NCBI RefSeq assembly: GCF_028368975.1
Contig: NZ_JAQNDM010000002.1
Coordinates: 7,062,425 to 7,126,424 of the forward strand
DNA: 64,000 nucleotides
Direction: 5' to 3'
DNA from: Stigmatella ashevillena
Lineage (GTDB): Bacteria; Myxococcota; Myxococcia; Myxococcales; Myxococcaceae
Shown: in pieces, positions 56,428-64,000 of the stretch
Layout: the number at the start of each line of letters is the position of its first letter
How positions within the stretch are numbered: position 1 is the first letter of the stretch
Position numbers and translations under genes: made by a program
Notes under the pieces: model-generated
Databases searched by the model: none
What the model saw: only the letters and a program-made list of their open reading frames with translations
Told to the model about the DNA's origin: nothing

Positions 56428-58737
56428 TCACGGGGCAGCGCTCGTCCGGGTTATCCGGACGAGCTGGTAGCCCATGCCTCCAGGTCCGAAGCCCTGGGCA
56501 TTCTCGAATTGGAGGACGAGCAGCCCCGAGGGCAGCTCGAAGTAGACGTCGGCACGGACGTTCGCGTTGGGGTCCAGTCGGGGGTAGCTGCGCAGATCCT
56601 GCCAGTCCACGCCATCAAGGCTGCCCCAGACATGCGCGCTCACCTCGCTGGGCGGATAGATGTCTCCTCCCGGCTCACGGGCGATGCCCGCCACGAAACC
56701 CCCGCGTTTCAGCGCGTAGGTGGAGTAGGCGGGGCCGGTGAGCTGAACCAGCGCGGCATAAGTTCCGTCCGGCGAGAGCTGGGCGATGTGCGGCCGCTGC
56801 GGCAGGTAGGAGATGTCCTGCCCGAAGAGCAGGCTGCCATCCCCGAGCGGCACCGCGTCGACCACGCACCCCTCCTGGCCTCCGAGGAGACGCACCCACG
56901 AGTGGCCTGCGTCCGCCGAGCGAAAGGTGCCTGACTGACGGGTGGTGTCTCCGAAGAAGGCCCACAGGGCATGGCGCGCCGGGTCCGCCGTCAGCCCGTG
57001 GCCATGGCGGTGGCCGGTGAAGGTTTGCCGCACCTGCCAGGTGAGGCCCCGGTCATCGCTTGCGTAGAGCCGGATGGGCGTGTCCTGGCCGGTGACGGAC
57101 TGATACTCGAGGAAATACACGGTGCCATCGAGCTCCGCGATGCTGTGGGGCGTGAGCATGCGGAAGTTGCCGAGGGCGAGGACTTCGCTCCAAGTGGTAC
57201 CGCCATCCGCGGAGCGGGAGAGCGAGTGGAGGCCGTCGCGGCTGGTGTTGGCCAGCAGCGTGCCGTCCGCCAGCGCGGACATGATGCGGAAGGAACCGCC
57301 GAGGGGGTGCCGCGCTTTGAAGTTCCACGTCCGCGCGCCATCCGTGCTCGCATAGAGGCGGCTGGACGAGTCGTCCAGCTTCAGCGCATACGCCGTCCCC
57401 GAAGGTGCGACCGCCAGCATGCGGTGCGACGTGTTGGTGTGCACTATCTCCAGGCCGGGCCGAAGCGGGCCCTCTGGCAGGGAGAGGAAGGTGATGGTGG
57501 CCTCGCCCCCCGTGGCCGCGTCGGGCGCCTCGCCGTAGATGCACGGCACGCGCGAGGACGAGGCCGGCAGGCGCTCGGGGGCCGTGGGGTAGCCGCGGAA
57601 GCGCGGGGTGCTCTCCAGCACTTGGGGAGGGCCAAAGCCGCCATTCGAGAGCACGCGCGCGGTGAGCGCGTAATTCGTGCCCGGGGTGACGACGGCGTTG
57701 CCGAAGACGACGAGCTCCTCGCCCACGAGCGTGGCTGCTGGCTGAAGGGCCCAGTCACTCTTGCTGTCCAGAAGGGTGGGAGGGCTGAATGCCTTGCCAT
57801 CAAAAGCTCGGTAGAGCAGCCGCTCGGAGACGTCCTTGTAGACAAGGTGCATCCGCCCCTCGCCGGGTGACACCGCGCTGAGCGCTGCCCCATGGTAGAT
57901 GCCCTCGGGAAAGGCCTGCTGCTCTGGTTGCCACGCGTCCACCAGCGCCGTGTCCATGCGGACCCGGAACCATGCCGGGGACACGCCATGGTGTCCGTAG
58001 ACGAAGAGGAGCCGGTCCCCCAGGTGCAGGAGCCTGCCGCCGCCTCTCATGGAGAGTTGGGCCAGGGACGCCTGAGGCTGGAAGGTGAGGCCCTCGTCTT
58101 CGCTCACGGAGGCCACGGCGGTGTGGGTGCCGTCTGGCTCGAGGAAGAAGGCCTGCACCCACAACCGGCCTTGCGAGTCCCGGGCAAGCTCCGCGCGCGT
58201 GTAGCCGGTGGTGCTCAGGGTGGAGTCGAAGACGCGGACGGCGGGCGAGGGGAGCCAGTCCTGGGTGCTCGCCTCATAGCGCCACCACTGGAAGTAGACG
58301 TCGTGGCGGGGAGAGCCTCCGAGGGAAGGACCCTCGTAGGAGTAGACCAGCGCCACGTCCGTGCCCACGGGGAGCAGGTCCGCCGTGTCGCGGTGGGTCT
58401 GATCATTCTGGATGGGGTGAGCGTAGCGCCACGTCTGGCCCTCGTCCTCACTGCGGAAGAAGCCAAGCCCATGTCCCTGCTGCCCATCCTGCTGAAGCGC
58501 CAACAGCCAGACAGCGTCCCCGTTGGGAGGCACGAGCCGCACCACGTGCCGCTGGGCGGGGAGCGTCAGCGCGTTGCCGCCCCCGATGGGCGTGATGGGC
58601 TGTGAGGCGTGGAGGCTCGCCGTGAGGAGCAAGCAGGCGAGCAGGGCGGCGCGTTGAAGTGTTGCCCGGACCGCCGATGCGCCACCTCCAGGATGCCAAG
58701 GCAAGGCAGGAATTGGGAACTGCGCATTCAGTGGCAT
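56428..58737 (-). CDS. Secreted BNR/sialidase-fold repeat protein
   Basis: A 769-residue protein. The ATG at 58737 follows AAGGAG and begins a leader with LLACLLLTASLHAS, so the protein is exported. At least six BNR (Asp-box) repeats are visible: SEDEGQTWRY, SEDEGLTFQP, STDGARTWNF, SADGGTTWSE, SDDRGLTWQV and SADAGHSWVR. These mark beta-propellers of the sialidase superfamily. The catalytic Arg triad of true sialidases cannot be placed, so the activity may be glycan binding or another glycosidase. It is convergent with the encapsulin operon. Confidence 0.82.
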   Translation of the reverse strand: MPLNAQFPIPALPWHPGGGASAVRATLQRAALLACLLLTASLHASQPITPIGGGNALTLPAQRHVVRLVPPNGDAVWLLALQQDGQQGHGLGFFRSEDEGQTWRYAHPIQNDQTHRDTADLLPVGTDVALVYSYEGPSLGGSPRHDVYFQWWRYEASTQDWLPSPAVRVFDSTLSTTGYTRAELARDSQGRLWVQAFFLEPDGTHTAVASVSEDEGLTFQPQASLAQLSMRGGGRLLHLGDRLLFVYGHHGVSPAWFRVRMDTALVDAWQPEQQAFPEGIYHGAALSAVSPGEGRMHLVYKDVSERLLYRAFDGKAFSPPTLLDSKSDWALQPAATLVGEELVVFGNAVVTPGTNYALTARVLSNGGFGPPQVLESTPRFRGYPTAPERLPASSSRVPCIYGEAPDAATGGEATITFLSLPEGPLRPGLEIVHTNTSHRMLAVAPSGTAYALKLDDSSSRLYASTDGARTWNFKARHPLGGSFRIMSALADGTLLANTSRDGLHSLSRSADGGTTWSEVLALGNFRMLTPHSIAELDGTVYFLEYQSVTGQDTPIRLYASDDRGLTWQVRQTFTGHRHGHGLTADPARHALWAFFGDTTRQSGTFRSADAGHSWVRLLGGQEGCVVDAVPLGDGSLLFGQDISYLPQRPHIAQLSPDGTYAALVQLTGPAYSTYALKRGGFVAGIAREPGGDIYPPSEVSAHVWGSLDGVDWQDLRSYPRLDPNANVRADVYFELPSGLLVLQFENAQGFGPGGMGYQLVRITRTSAAP

Positions 58738-58845
58738 CGTGGAACTCCTTGCACCGCAAGGACGGCAAGCGACGACACCAGATAGGCATTCCGTGCCCTT
58801 CGCGAAACCCTCCCCTCGGGGAGGGGCCTTCACGGGTGCCAGGGT

Positions 58846-59751
58846 TCACGCCTGTTCTGCTGTGACTTCCCGGGCCACATCCACGAAGGCGCGGAAGGCG
58901 GGCGACACCTGCGCGCGGCTGGGGAAGTAGAGGAAGAAGCCGTCCACCCGTGAGGCGTAGGGCTCCAGCACCACGCGCAAGGTGCCGCGCTTCAGCTGCG
59001 GCACGATGGCTGGCTCGAACGCGTACATGAGTCCCAGGCCCGCTTCGGCCATCGTCATCAGGACCGTTTCGTTGTCGGTGATGAGGGGGCCGCGCACTGG
59101 GATGCGCCAGTTCTTCTTTCCGCGCTCCAGTTCCCACGCGTAGAGCGCCCGGGTCGTCGCGGACTTGATGCACAGGCAGTCGTGCTCGAGCAGATCCTCT
59201 GGGCGCTGGGGTGTGCCCCGGCGCTTGAAGTAGGACGGTGCGCCGGCCACGGCGAAGCGGAACGCCTTGGACAGCCGCACTTGCACCATGTCCCGTTGGA
59301 TGCTCTCGGACAGGCGGATGCCTGCGTCCAACTCCTCCGCGACGATGTCCACGAACCGGTCCTCGACGCGCAGGTCCACCTCCACCTTGGGGTAGCGCTC
59401 CAGGAAGCGCTGCAGGATGGGGGTTACGACGAGGCGGACGGAGATGGAGGGGACGGAGAGCCGTACCCGGCCCGTCACCTCGCCTGGTCGGGCAGCGGCT
59501 GTCCTCAGGGCCTCGAGGGCCTGGTCCACGGAGGGGCCCGCGGTCTCCAGCAACCGGCGGCCCGCGTCGGTCAAGGACACGCTTCGGGTGGTACGGGTGA
59601 GCAGGGGCACCCCGAGCCGCGCCTCCAGCAGGCGGATTGACTGGCTCAGCGCGGAAGAAGAAATGCCGAGGTCGGTGGCGGCCGCGGCGAAGCTGCGCCT
59701 GCGGCCGACGGCCAGGAAGGCGTTCAAGGCATTGAGGGGAGTGAAGGCCAT
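58846..59751 (-). CDS. LysR family transcriptional regulator
   Basis: A 301-residue protein. Residues 1-60 are the winged helix-turn-helix (LNALNAFLAVGRRRSFAAAATDLGISSSALSQSIRLLEARLGVPLLTRTTRSVSLT). The rest is the LysR effector domain, with RLSVPSISVRLVVTPILQRFLERYPKVEVDLRVED and LEHDCLCIKS. It resembles regulators that act on a divergently transcribed neighbour. The alcohol dehydrogenase gene starts 110 bases away on the opposite strand, so that gene is the likely target. An unidentified co-inducer should bind the second domain. Confidence 0.93.
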   Translation of the reverse strand: MAFTPLNALNAFLAVGRRRSFAAAATDLGISSSALSQSIRLLEARLGVPLLTRTTRSVSLTDAGRRLLETAGPSVDQALEALRTAAARPGEVTGRVRLSVPSISVRLVVTPILQRFLERYPKVEVDLRVEDRFVDIVAEELDAGIRLSESIQRDMVQVRLSKAFRFAVAGAPSYFKRRGTPQRPEDLLEHDCLCIKSATTRALYAWELERGKKNWRIPVRGPLITDNETVLMTMAEAGLGLMYAFEPAIVPQLKRGTLRVVLEPYASRVDGFFLYFPSRAQVSPAFRAFVDVAREVTAEQA

Positions 59752-59861
59752 TCTGAAGATTTCCTACATGGCGCGTTTCGATTCCGTCTGTTTCGCGGGG
59801 CAGGCGCCAGATGCATCATCTCTCCTGTTTCGAGCAGAACGCCACCCCAGGAGACACGCTC

Positions 59862-60908
59862 ATGATTTCCGTTCGCGGTTACGCCGCCCAGGACCCGAAG
59901 TCCCCCCTTGCGCCCTTCCAGTTCGAGCGCCGGGAGCCCGGCGAACGGGATGTCCAATTGGAAATTCTCTACTGCGGCGTCTGTCACTCGGACCTTCACC
60001 AAGCGCGGAACGAGTGGGGCGGCTCGCTGTTCCCCATGGTGCCGGGGCACGAAATCGTGGGCCGCGTGGCGCGCACCGGCAGCGCGGTGAAGAAGTTCAA
60101 GGTGGGAGACCTCGCTGGTGTCGGGTGCCTGGTCGACTCCTGCCGCACGTGCGGGAGCTGCAAGGAAGGCCTCGAGCAGTACTGCGAGACGGGCTCCATC
60201 CAGACGTACAACGCCAAGGAGAAGGACGGAAAGACCCTCACCCAGGGCGGGTACTCCGAGACCATCGTGGTGGATGAAGACTTCGTCGTGAGCATTCCCG
60301 CGAACCTGGACCTGGCGAGCGTGGCCCCGTTGCTGTGCGCCGGCATCACGACCTATTCACCGCTTCGCCACTGGAAGGTGGGGCCGGGCCAACGGGTCGG
60401 CGTGGTGGGGTTGGGCGGGTTGGGGCACATGGGCGTGAAGCTCGCGCGGGCGATGGGCGCTCACGTCGTCGTGTTCAGCCACACCAGCAGAAAGAAGCAG
60501 GATGCCCTCCGGCTGGGGGCCCACGAGGTGGTGGTGTCCTCGAACCCGGAGGAGATGGCCGCGCACACCGGCAAGCTCGACTTCATCCTCGATACCGTCT
60601 CGGCCAACCACGACGTCAACGCCTACCTGAAGCTCCTCCGGCGCGACGGGAACCTGGTGTTGGTGGGGGCTCCCGAGAAGCCGCTCGAAGTCGGCGCCTT
60701 CTCGCTCCTCACCGGCCGGCGGAACTTCTCCGGCTCGGGCATTGGCGGCCTCCAGGAGACGCAGGAGATGCTCGACTTCTGCGCCCAGCACGGAATCGTC
60801 TCCGACATCGAGCTGATTCCCATCCAGCAGATCAACGAGGCCTACGAGCGGCTCCAGAAGGGGGATGTGAAGTACCGCTTCGTCATCGACCTGAAGAGCC
60901 TGCGGTAG
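59862..60908 (+). CDS. Zinc-dependent alcohol dehydrogenase (CAD/YahK-like)
   Basis: A 348-residue medium-chain dehydrogenase. The catalytic-zinc ligands are Cys41 in CGVCHSD and His63 in GHE. The structural-zinc cysteines lie in VDSCRTCGSCKEGLEQYC. The NADP(H)-binding loop is VGVVGLGGLGHMGVKLA. The sequence matches the cinnamyl-alcohol-dehydrogenase-like group (YahK, AdhA) that reduces aldehydes to alcohols with NADPH. The ATG at 59862 follows CAGGAG. It is divergent from the LysR regulator, which probably induces it under aldehyde stress. Confidence 0.93.
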   Translation: MISVRGYAAQDPKSPLAPFQFERREPGERDVQLEILYCGVCHSDLHQARNEWGGSLFPMVPGHEIVGRVARTGSAVKKFKVGDLAGVGCLVDSCRTCGSCKEGLEQYCETGSIQTYNAKEKDGKTLTQGGYSETIVVDEDFVVSIPANLDLASVAPLLCAGITTYSPLRHWKVGPGQRVGVVGLGGLGHMGVKLARAMGAHVVVFSHTSRKKQDALRLGAHEVVVSSNPEEMAAHTGKLDFILDTVSANHDVNAYLKLLRRDGNLVLVGAPEKPLEVGAFSLLTGRRNFSGSGIGGLQETQEMLDFCAQHGIVSDIELIPIQQINEAYERLQKGDVKYRFVIDLKSLR

Positions 60909-60941
60909 CGTGCATCGCGGCAGCGTGCATCCGTGCAGCCG

Positions 60942-61952
60942 CTACGGCGCCTGCTCGGGCAGTGGAACGCGGCGGACCTTGAAGGGAAGCTTCGCCGGGG
61001 GGGCATTGGGGACAACGATGGCCGAGAGTTGTCCCTCGGAGACCCAGGCGCTCTTCTCGGCGATCACCAGGGAAGAGGGCTCATTCAGCCCCTCCTGGAG
61101 CCGTGTCACCGTCCCCTGGTTGCCCGCGATGACGACGCGAGACACCGCCTTGCCATACTGCTCGGCGACGATGAGCCCCCATCCATTCACGTATTGCAGC
61201 CCGTCAGCGCCCAGGAGCGCCTTGTCCAGCGTGATGGCCTGAAGTGGCCCCGCGGCCCCACTGGCCGTGATGGGGACGCGAAAGAGCTTCCCGTCGCCTG
61301 TTTTGACGGCATACAGCGAGGACTGCCCGTCATAGGTGAGCCCGTTGAGGCCGAACTGCCCCTGCTCTGGCTCCAGGTCCGTGGCGGCGATGAACACGTC
61401 GGCGGACTCATCCATTTCACGCCGGTCCGCCTTCACGCGGATGATGCGCCCATGCACGGAGTCGCTCGCGTACAGGTTGCCGGCGGAGTCCTCGGTGATC
61501 TCGTTGCAGAACCCTGCTCCGGAATTCCCTTGCACCGGAAAGGTGTGCCGGTGGACGGCCTGCGCCGTCTGCCGATCCACGGCGATGAGCTGCGGCGCCT
61601 CCGTGGTGCCGTAGACATTGCTGCACAGCCACAGGTACTTCTGGTCCCGCTGCACGTGCAGGCCCACCACGCCCGTCACGACGGCCTTCGGCGCGACGAA
61701 GTCCGTGGCCTGTGCGCTGCCCGGCTTCACCTGGATGATCTGCCCCGTCATCACGCTGCCGATGTAGAAGGTGTCGTCCGATGCGGCCGCGATGCCCTCG
61801 GGGTAGAAGTCATTGCCCGGCAGGACAATCTCCATGACCCCCGTGCGGGAGGGAGGCGGGAGGGGCTCCTCTTCGTCCGAGCACCCCGCGGCGCTCAGGC
61901 ATGCCAGGGCCACAGCCACACTTCGTGAGATGAAAGCGTTCGACGTCCTCAT
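60942..61952 (-). CDS. SMP-30/NHL-like beta-propeller lipoprotein
   Basis: A 336-residue protein with a leader ending LACLSAAGC, a lipobox. The mature protein opens with an acidic Pro-rich linker and then forms a propeller, with FYPEGIAAASDDTFYIGSVMTGQIIQV, GFCNEITEDSAGNLYASDSVHGRIIRV and FGLNGLTYDGQSSLYAVKTGDGKLFRV. This is typical of SMP-30/gluconolactonase-like and NHL repeat proteins. It should be held in the envelope facing the periplasm or outside. The specific ligand or lactone substrate is unknown. It is convergent with the alcohol dehydrogenase. Confidence 0.85.
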   Translation of the reverse strand: MRTSNAFISRSVAVALACLSAAGCSDEEEPLPPPSRTGVMEIVLPGNDFYPEGIAAASDDTFYIGSVMTGQIIQVKPGSAQATDFVAPKAVVTGVVGLHVQRDQKYLWLCSNVYGTTEAPQLIAVDRQTAQAVHRHTFPVQGNSGAGFCNEITEDSAGNLYASDSVHGRIIRVKADRREMDESADVFIAATDLEPEQGQFGLNGLTYDGQSSLYAVKTGDGKLFRVPITASGAAGPLQAITLDKALLGADGLQYVNGWGLIVAEQYGKAVSRVVIAGNQGTVTRLQEGLNEPSSLVIAEKSAWVSEGQLSAIVVPNAPPAKLPFKVRRVPLPEQAP

Positions 61953-62045
61953 GGGTGCTCCTGTCTGGGTGGGGTTGAGACGGGGAGCAATGTGCCCGCT
62001 GAAGCCGCGCGCGTTCTTGAAGAATCTTGCGGTGGGACAGCGGGC

Positions 62046-62891
62046 TCAGGCGTTCCGGGCGTAGTGGCGAGGCGTCATCCCGTAGGAGGCCTTGAAGCTC
62101 CGGGCGAAGTGGGCCTGATCCGCGAACCCCAGCAGGTAGGCCACCTCGCCGGCGGGAACGCCCTTGCGCAGCAGCGGCAGCGCGCGCCACAGCCGCAGGC
62201 GCTGCTGGTAGGCATGCGGAGGCAGGCCGGTGTCCCGGGCGAAGACCCGCGCGAGGTGAAACTTGCTCAGGCCCACGGCGCTCGCCAGGTCCTCCAGGGA
62301 CACTCCCTCCGGGGCGTTGGCGTGCAAGTACTCTCGGGCTCGGCGGACCGCGCGCACTTCGGAGCCCAGGGGGTACAGGGCCGGGCTGTCGTAGCGCCGG
62401 ACGAAGACATCCACCAGGGCTTCCACGAGCCAGGTCTGCCACTCGAGCGGGGAGGCGCCGTCCCAGAAGCGCTGATGGAAGCGCAGCAGGCTGTGCGCGG
62501 CGCGCGCATCCTCGAAGGCGGTGACTTCGGCGGGCAGCGGCAGAGGCCTTGCTGGGCGGGAGGCGCCTTCGATGGCGTGCTCCAGCACGGCGGTCTCCAA
62601 CCGGAGACCTCTCAGCCGTGGCAGGTGGCGGGGATCGCTGGAGGCCGCGTGGGGCGTGTGGGGGGGCACGAAGAAGAGGGCCCCCGCGGTGCCAGCTGTC
62701 TGGGTATACAGCCCGGACTCTGTCTCCGTGGTGACCACGCCCTCTTGGAGGAGACCCAGCTCCCACCGGGCATGCACGTGCATGCCCGAGGCAAAAGGCT
62801 TCCCCGCAGTGCGGAAGAGTTCGACCCCGGAGTCGTGTGGCTCCGGGGTGGGGTTCCTCTGCTCACTGTGTGTGCAGTCTGCCTGGCCCAT
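62046..62891 (-). CDS. AraC family transcriptional regulator
   Basis: A 281-residue protein with a cupin N-terminal domain (SGMHVHARWELGLLQEG, GALFFVPPHTPHA) and a C-terminal pair of helix-turn-helix motifs (VSLEDLASAVGLSKFHLARVFARDTGLPPHAYQQ and GEVAYLLGFADQAHFARSFKASYGMTPRHYARN). It should bind DNA in response to a small ligand held in the cupin. It lies downstream of the GH5 glycosidase with a 34-base gap on the same strand, so it may be cotranscribed with it. Confidence 0.93.
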   Translation of the reverse strand: MGQADCTHSEQRNPTPEPHDSGVELFRTAGKPFASGMHVHARWELGLLQEGVVTTETESGLYTQTAGTAGALFFVPPHTPHAASSDPRHLPRLRGLRLETAVLEHAIEGASRPARPLPLPAEVTAFEDARAAHSLLRFHQRFWDGASPLEWQTWLVEALVDVFVRRYDSPALYPLGSEVRAVRRAREYLHANAPEGVSLEDLASAVGLSKFHLARVFARDTGLPPHAYQQRLRLWRALPLLRKGVPAGEVAYLLGFADQAHFARSFKASYGMTPRHYARNA

Positions 62892-62925
62892 GCCGTGGCT
62901 CCTGGTGCCAGTGGCCCCGGGCGCA

Positions 62926-64000
62926 CTACATGCTGATGGAGTTGTTCTTGCCGAAGGACGTGGTGGTCTTCCACTGCTGCCACTTGCTGGAGATGGTGGC
63001 GGCCGAGTCCGTGGAGATGTTGGGCGTGGCGGGCCAGTAGGTCGGGTCGTACCAGCCCCAGCTGTCCGGCACGAGGCCGTGGGTGGCCTTGTAGGACCAC
63101 ATGGTCCAGCTCAGGCCGGCGTTGTCGTAGGTTGCCTTCGTGGCGGCCCAGGTGCCCGAGCCCGTGCCCATGGAGTTGAACTCGCCGATGTAGCCCGGCA
63201 CGTTCCACGAGGCGTGGTTGTTGAAGTCCGTCACCTGGTTGGTGGCGCCCTGTTGCACCTGCGCCGAGTTGCCGTTGAACTGGTACTCGTGCATCTCGTA
63301 GACCACGTTCGTCCAGCCGTATTGCGCGGGATTGGGCAGCATGTTCCAGTTCCAGTTCCCATAGGCCCCTTCCATGATGACGATGTGGTTGGGGTCCGCG
63401 GACCGGACGGTCTTGTAGAGGCTGTCGTAGGCGCTCCACACGGCCGCGGCGTTCGGCGCTCCGATGGGCTCGTTGATCAGGTCATACCCCGCCACGGTGC
63501 CATTGCCCTTGTAGCGGTTGGCGATCTGCCACCACATCCACGCCGTGTTGCCTTGGTGGTTGCCATTGGACCAGTACTCGTTGCGGTTGGCCTGGCCGGT
63601 GGTGTCGGAGAGGCTCTGGCTGCCGACCACGCCGTGCATGTCGATGATGACGTAGAGGCCGCGGGCGCCCGCGTTGTTGACGACCCAGTCCAGCTGCGTG
63701 AAGGCATCCGAGCGCCAGCCCGAGTTCGACACGTTGTCGAGCGCGTAGAAGTTGCCCCACCACACCGGGACGCGCACGACGTTGTAGCCACCCGCCCGGA
63801 TGTTATCCAGGTCCGTGGTGGTGATCCAATTGTCCTGATATGTCTTCATCAGGCTCTGCTGAGTGGCTACGCCAAAGCGCCGGTCAAGCTCCTTCATGAC
63901 GCTGTAGGTGTCCACCAGGTTGCCGCTGTCCATCGGCGTCATCCACTTTTCCAGCACCAGCCAGCCGCCCAGGTTGACGCCCCGCAGGCGCACCACGGCG
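62926..64000 (-). CDS. GH5 family glycoside hydrolase (5' end outside window)
   Basis: The frame is open to the right edge, so the N-terminus lies beyond the window. The visible 358 residues show RLRGVNLGGWLVLEKWMTP at the start of a TIM barrel, the proton donor Glu in YDLINEPIG and the nucleophile Glu in PGYIGEFNSMG. This places it in glycoside hydrolase family 5, close to exo-beta-1,3-glucanases. The protein would degrade beta-glucans, such as fungal or plant polysaccharides, outside the cell. A secretion signal should lie upstream of the window. An AraC regulator follows it. Confidence 0.9.
   Translation of the reverse strand, partial: AVVRLRGVNLGGWLVLEKWMTPMDSGNLVDTYSVMKELDRRFGVATQQSLMKTYQDNWITTTDLDNIRAGGYNVVRVPVWWGNFYALDNVSNSGWRSDAFTQLDWVVNNAGARGLYVIIDMHGVVGSQSLSDTTGQANRNEYWSNGNHQGNTAWMWWQIANRYKGNGTVAGYDLINEPIGAPNAAAVWSAYDSLYKTVRSADPNHIVIMEGAYGNWNWNMLPNPAQYGWTNVVYEMHEYQFNGNSAQVQQGATNQVTDFNNHASWNVPGYIGEFNSMGTGSGTWAATKATYDNAGLSWTMWSYKATHGLVPDSWGWYDPTYWPATPNISTDSAATISSKWQQWKTTTSFGKNNSISM

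Overview
The window is a GC-rich (roughly 68-70% by eye), densely coded piece of a bacterial chromosome. It most resembles a myxobacterium of the suborder Cystobacterineae (Stigmatella, Cystobacter, Archangium, Hyalangium or Myxococcus-like). The reasons are a Ser/Thr kinase with a membrane anchor and a cysteine-rich C-terminal tail, many small lipoproteins, a C-terminal Cys/TM/Arg sorting-type tail on a serine protease, geosmin synthase, and strongly GC-biased third codon positions. The genus is inference. I saw no rRNA, tRNA, CRISPR array, insertion sequence or phage gene.

Layout. 1-3.5 kb: 3' end of a Ser/Thr kinase, a lipoprotein, a small secreted six-cysteine peptide with a defensin-like (CS-alpha-beta) cysteine pattern, a relic of a second kinase tail, a YceI protein and a small secreted protein. 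3.5-8.5 kb (minus strand): a stand-alone acyltransferase, an M1 aminopeptidase, a lipoprotein and an outer-membrane-type protein. 8.8-12.1 kb: an operon of di-heme peroxidase, Tat-exported metallophosphoesterase and c-type cytochrome, closed by a strong terminator. 12.2-21.2 kb: a phospholipase-like protein, a trypsin-like protease, a Cys-rich lipoprotein, a YjdF-like membrane protein, two MacB-type permeases without an ATPase, a polytopic membrane protein, a V4R-like protein and an aldehyde dehydrogenase. 21.4-26.5 kb: L-serine dehydratase, then a compact three-gene exosortase system whose likely substrate (VIT-vWA protein with a PEP-CTERM tail) is encoded beside its sortase. 26.7-34.5 kb: mreB, a CmpB-like membrane protein, a family 2 glycosyltransferase, a PLP decarboxylase, a type II NADH dehydrogenase and dapD. 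34.5-42.8 kb: a ChrR-like zinc/cupin protein, dapE, an outer-membrane-type protein, a phosphodiesterase lipoprotein, a spermidine-synthase-like protein with an AraC regulator, and a large repeat lipoprotein. 42.9-47.3 kb: response regulator, mprF and virJ/acvB, predicted to make and remove aminoacyl-phosphatidylglycerol. 47.5-50.9 kb: a DUF5107/TPR protein. 51.2-56.4 kb: geosmin synthase followed by two Family 2B encapsulin shell proteins. 56.4-64 kb: BNR-repeat protein, a LysR/alcohol dehydrogenase pair, a beta-propeller lipoprotein, an AraC regulator and a partial GH5 glycosidase.

The most notable system is the geosmin synthase plus two-shell encapsulin operon. The synthase carries two copies of a G-x-S-G-x-G-x-S-A-A-R motif, one in its interdomain linker and one in its C-terminal tail. 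I propose these are shell-docking signals. The defensin-like peptide and the exosortase with its own single substrate are the next most interesting items.
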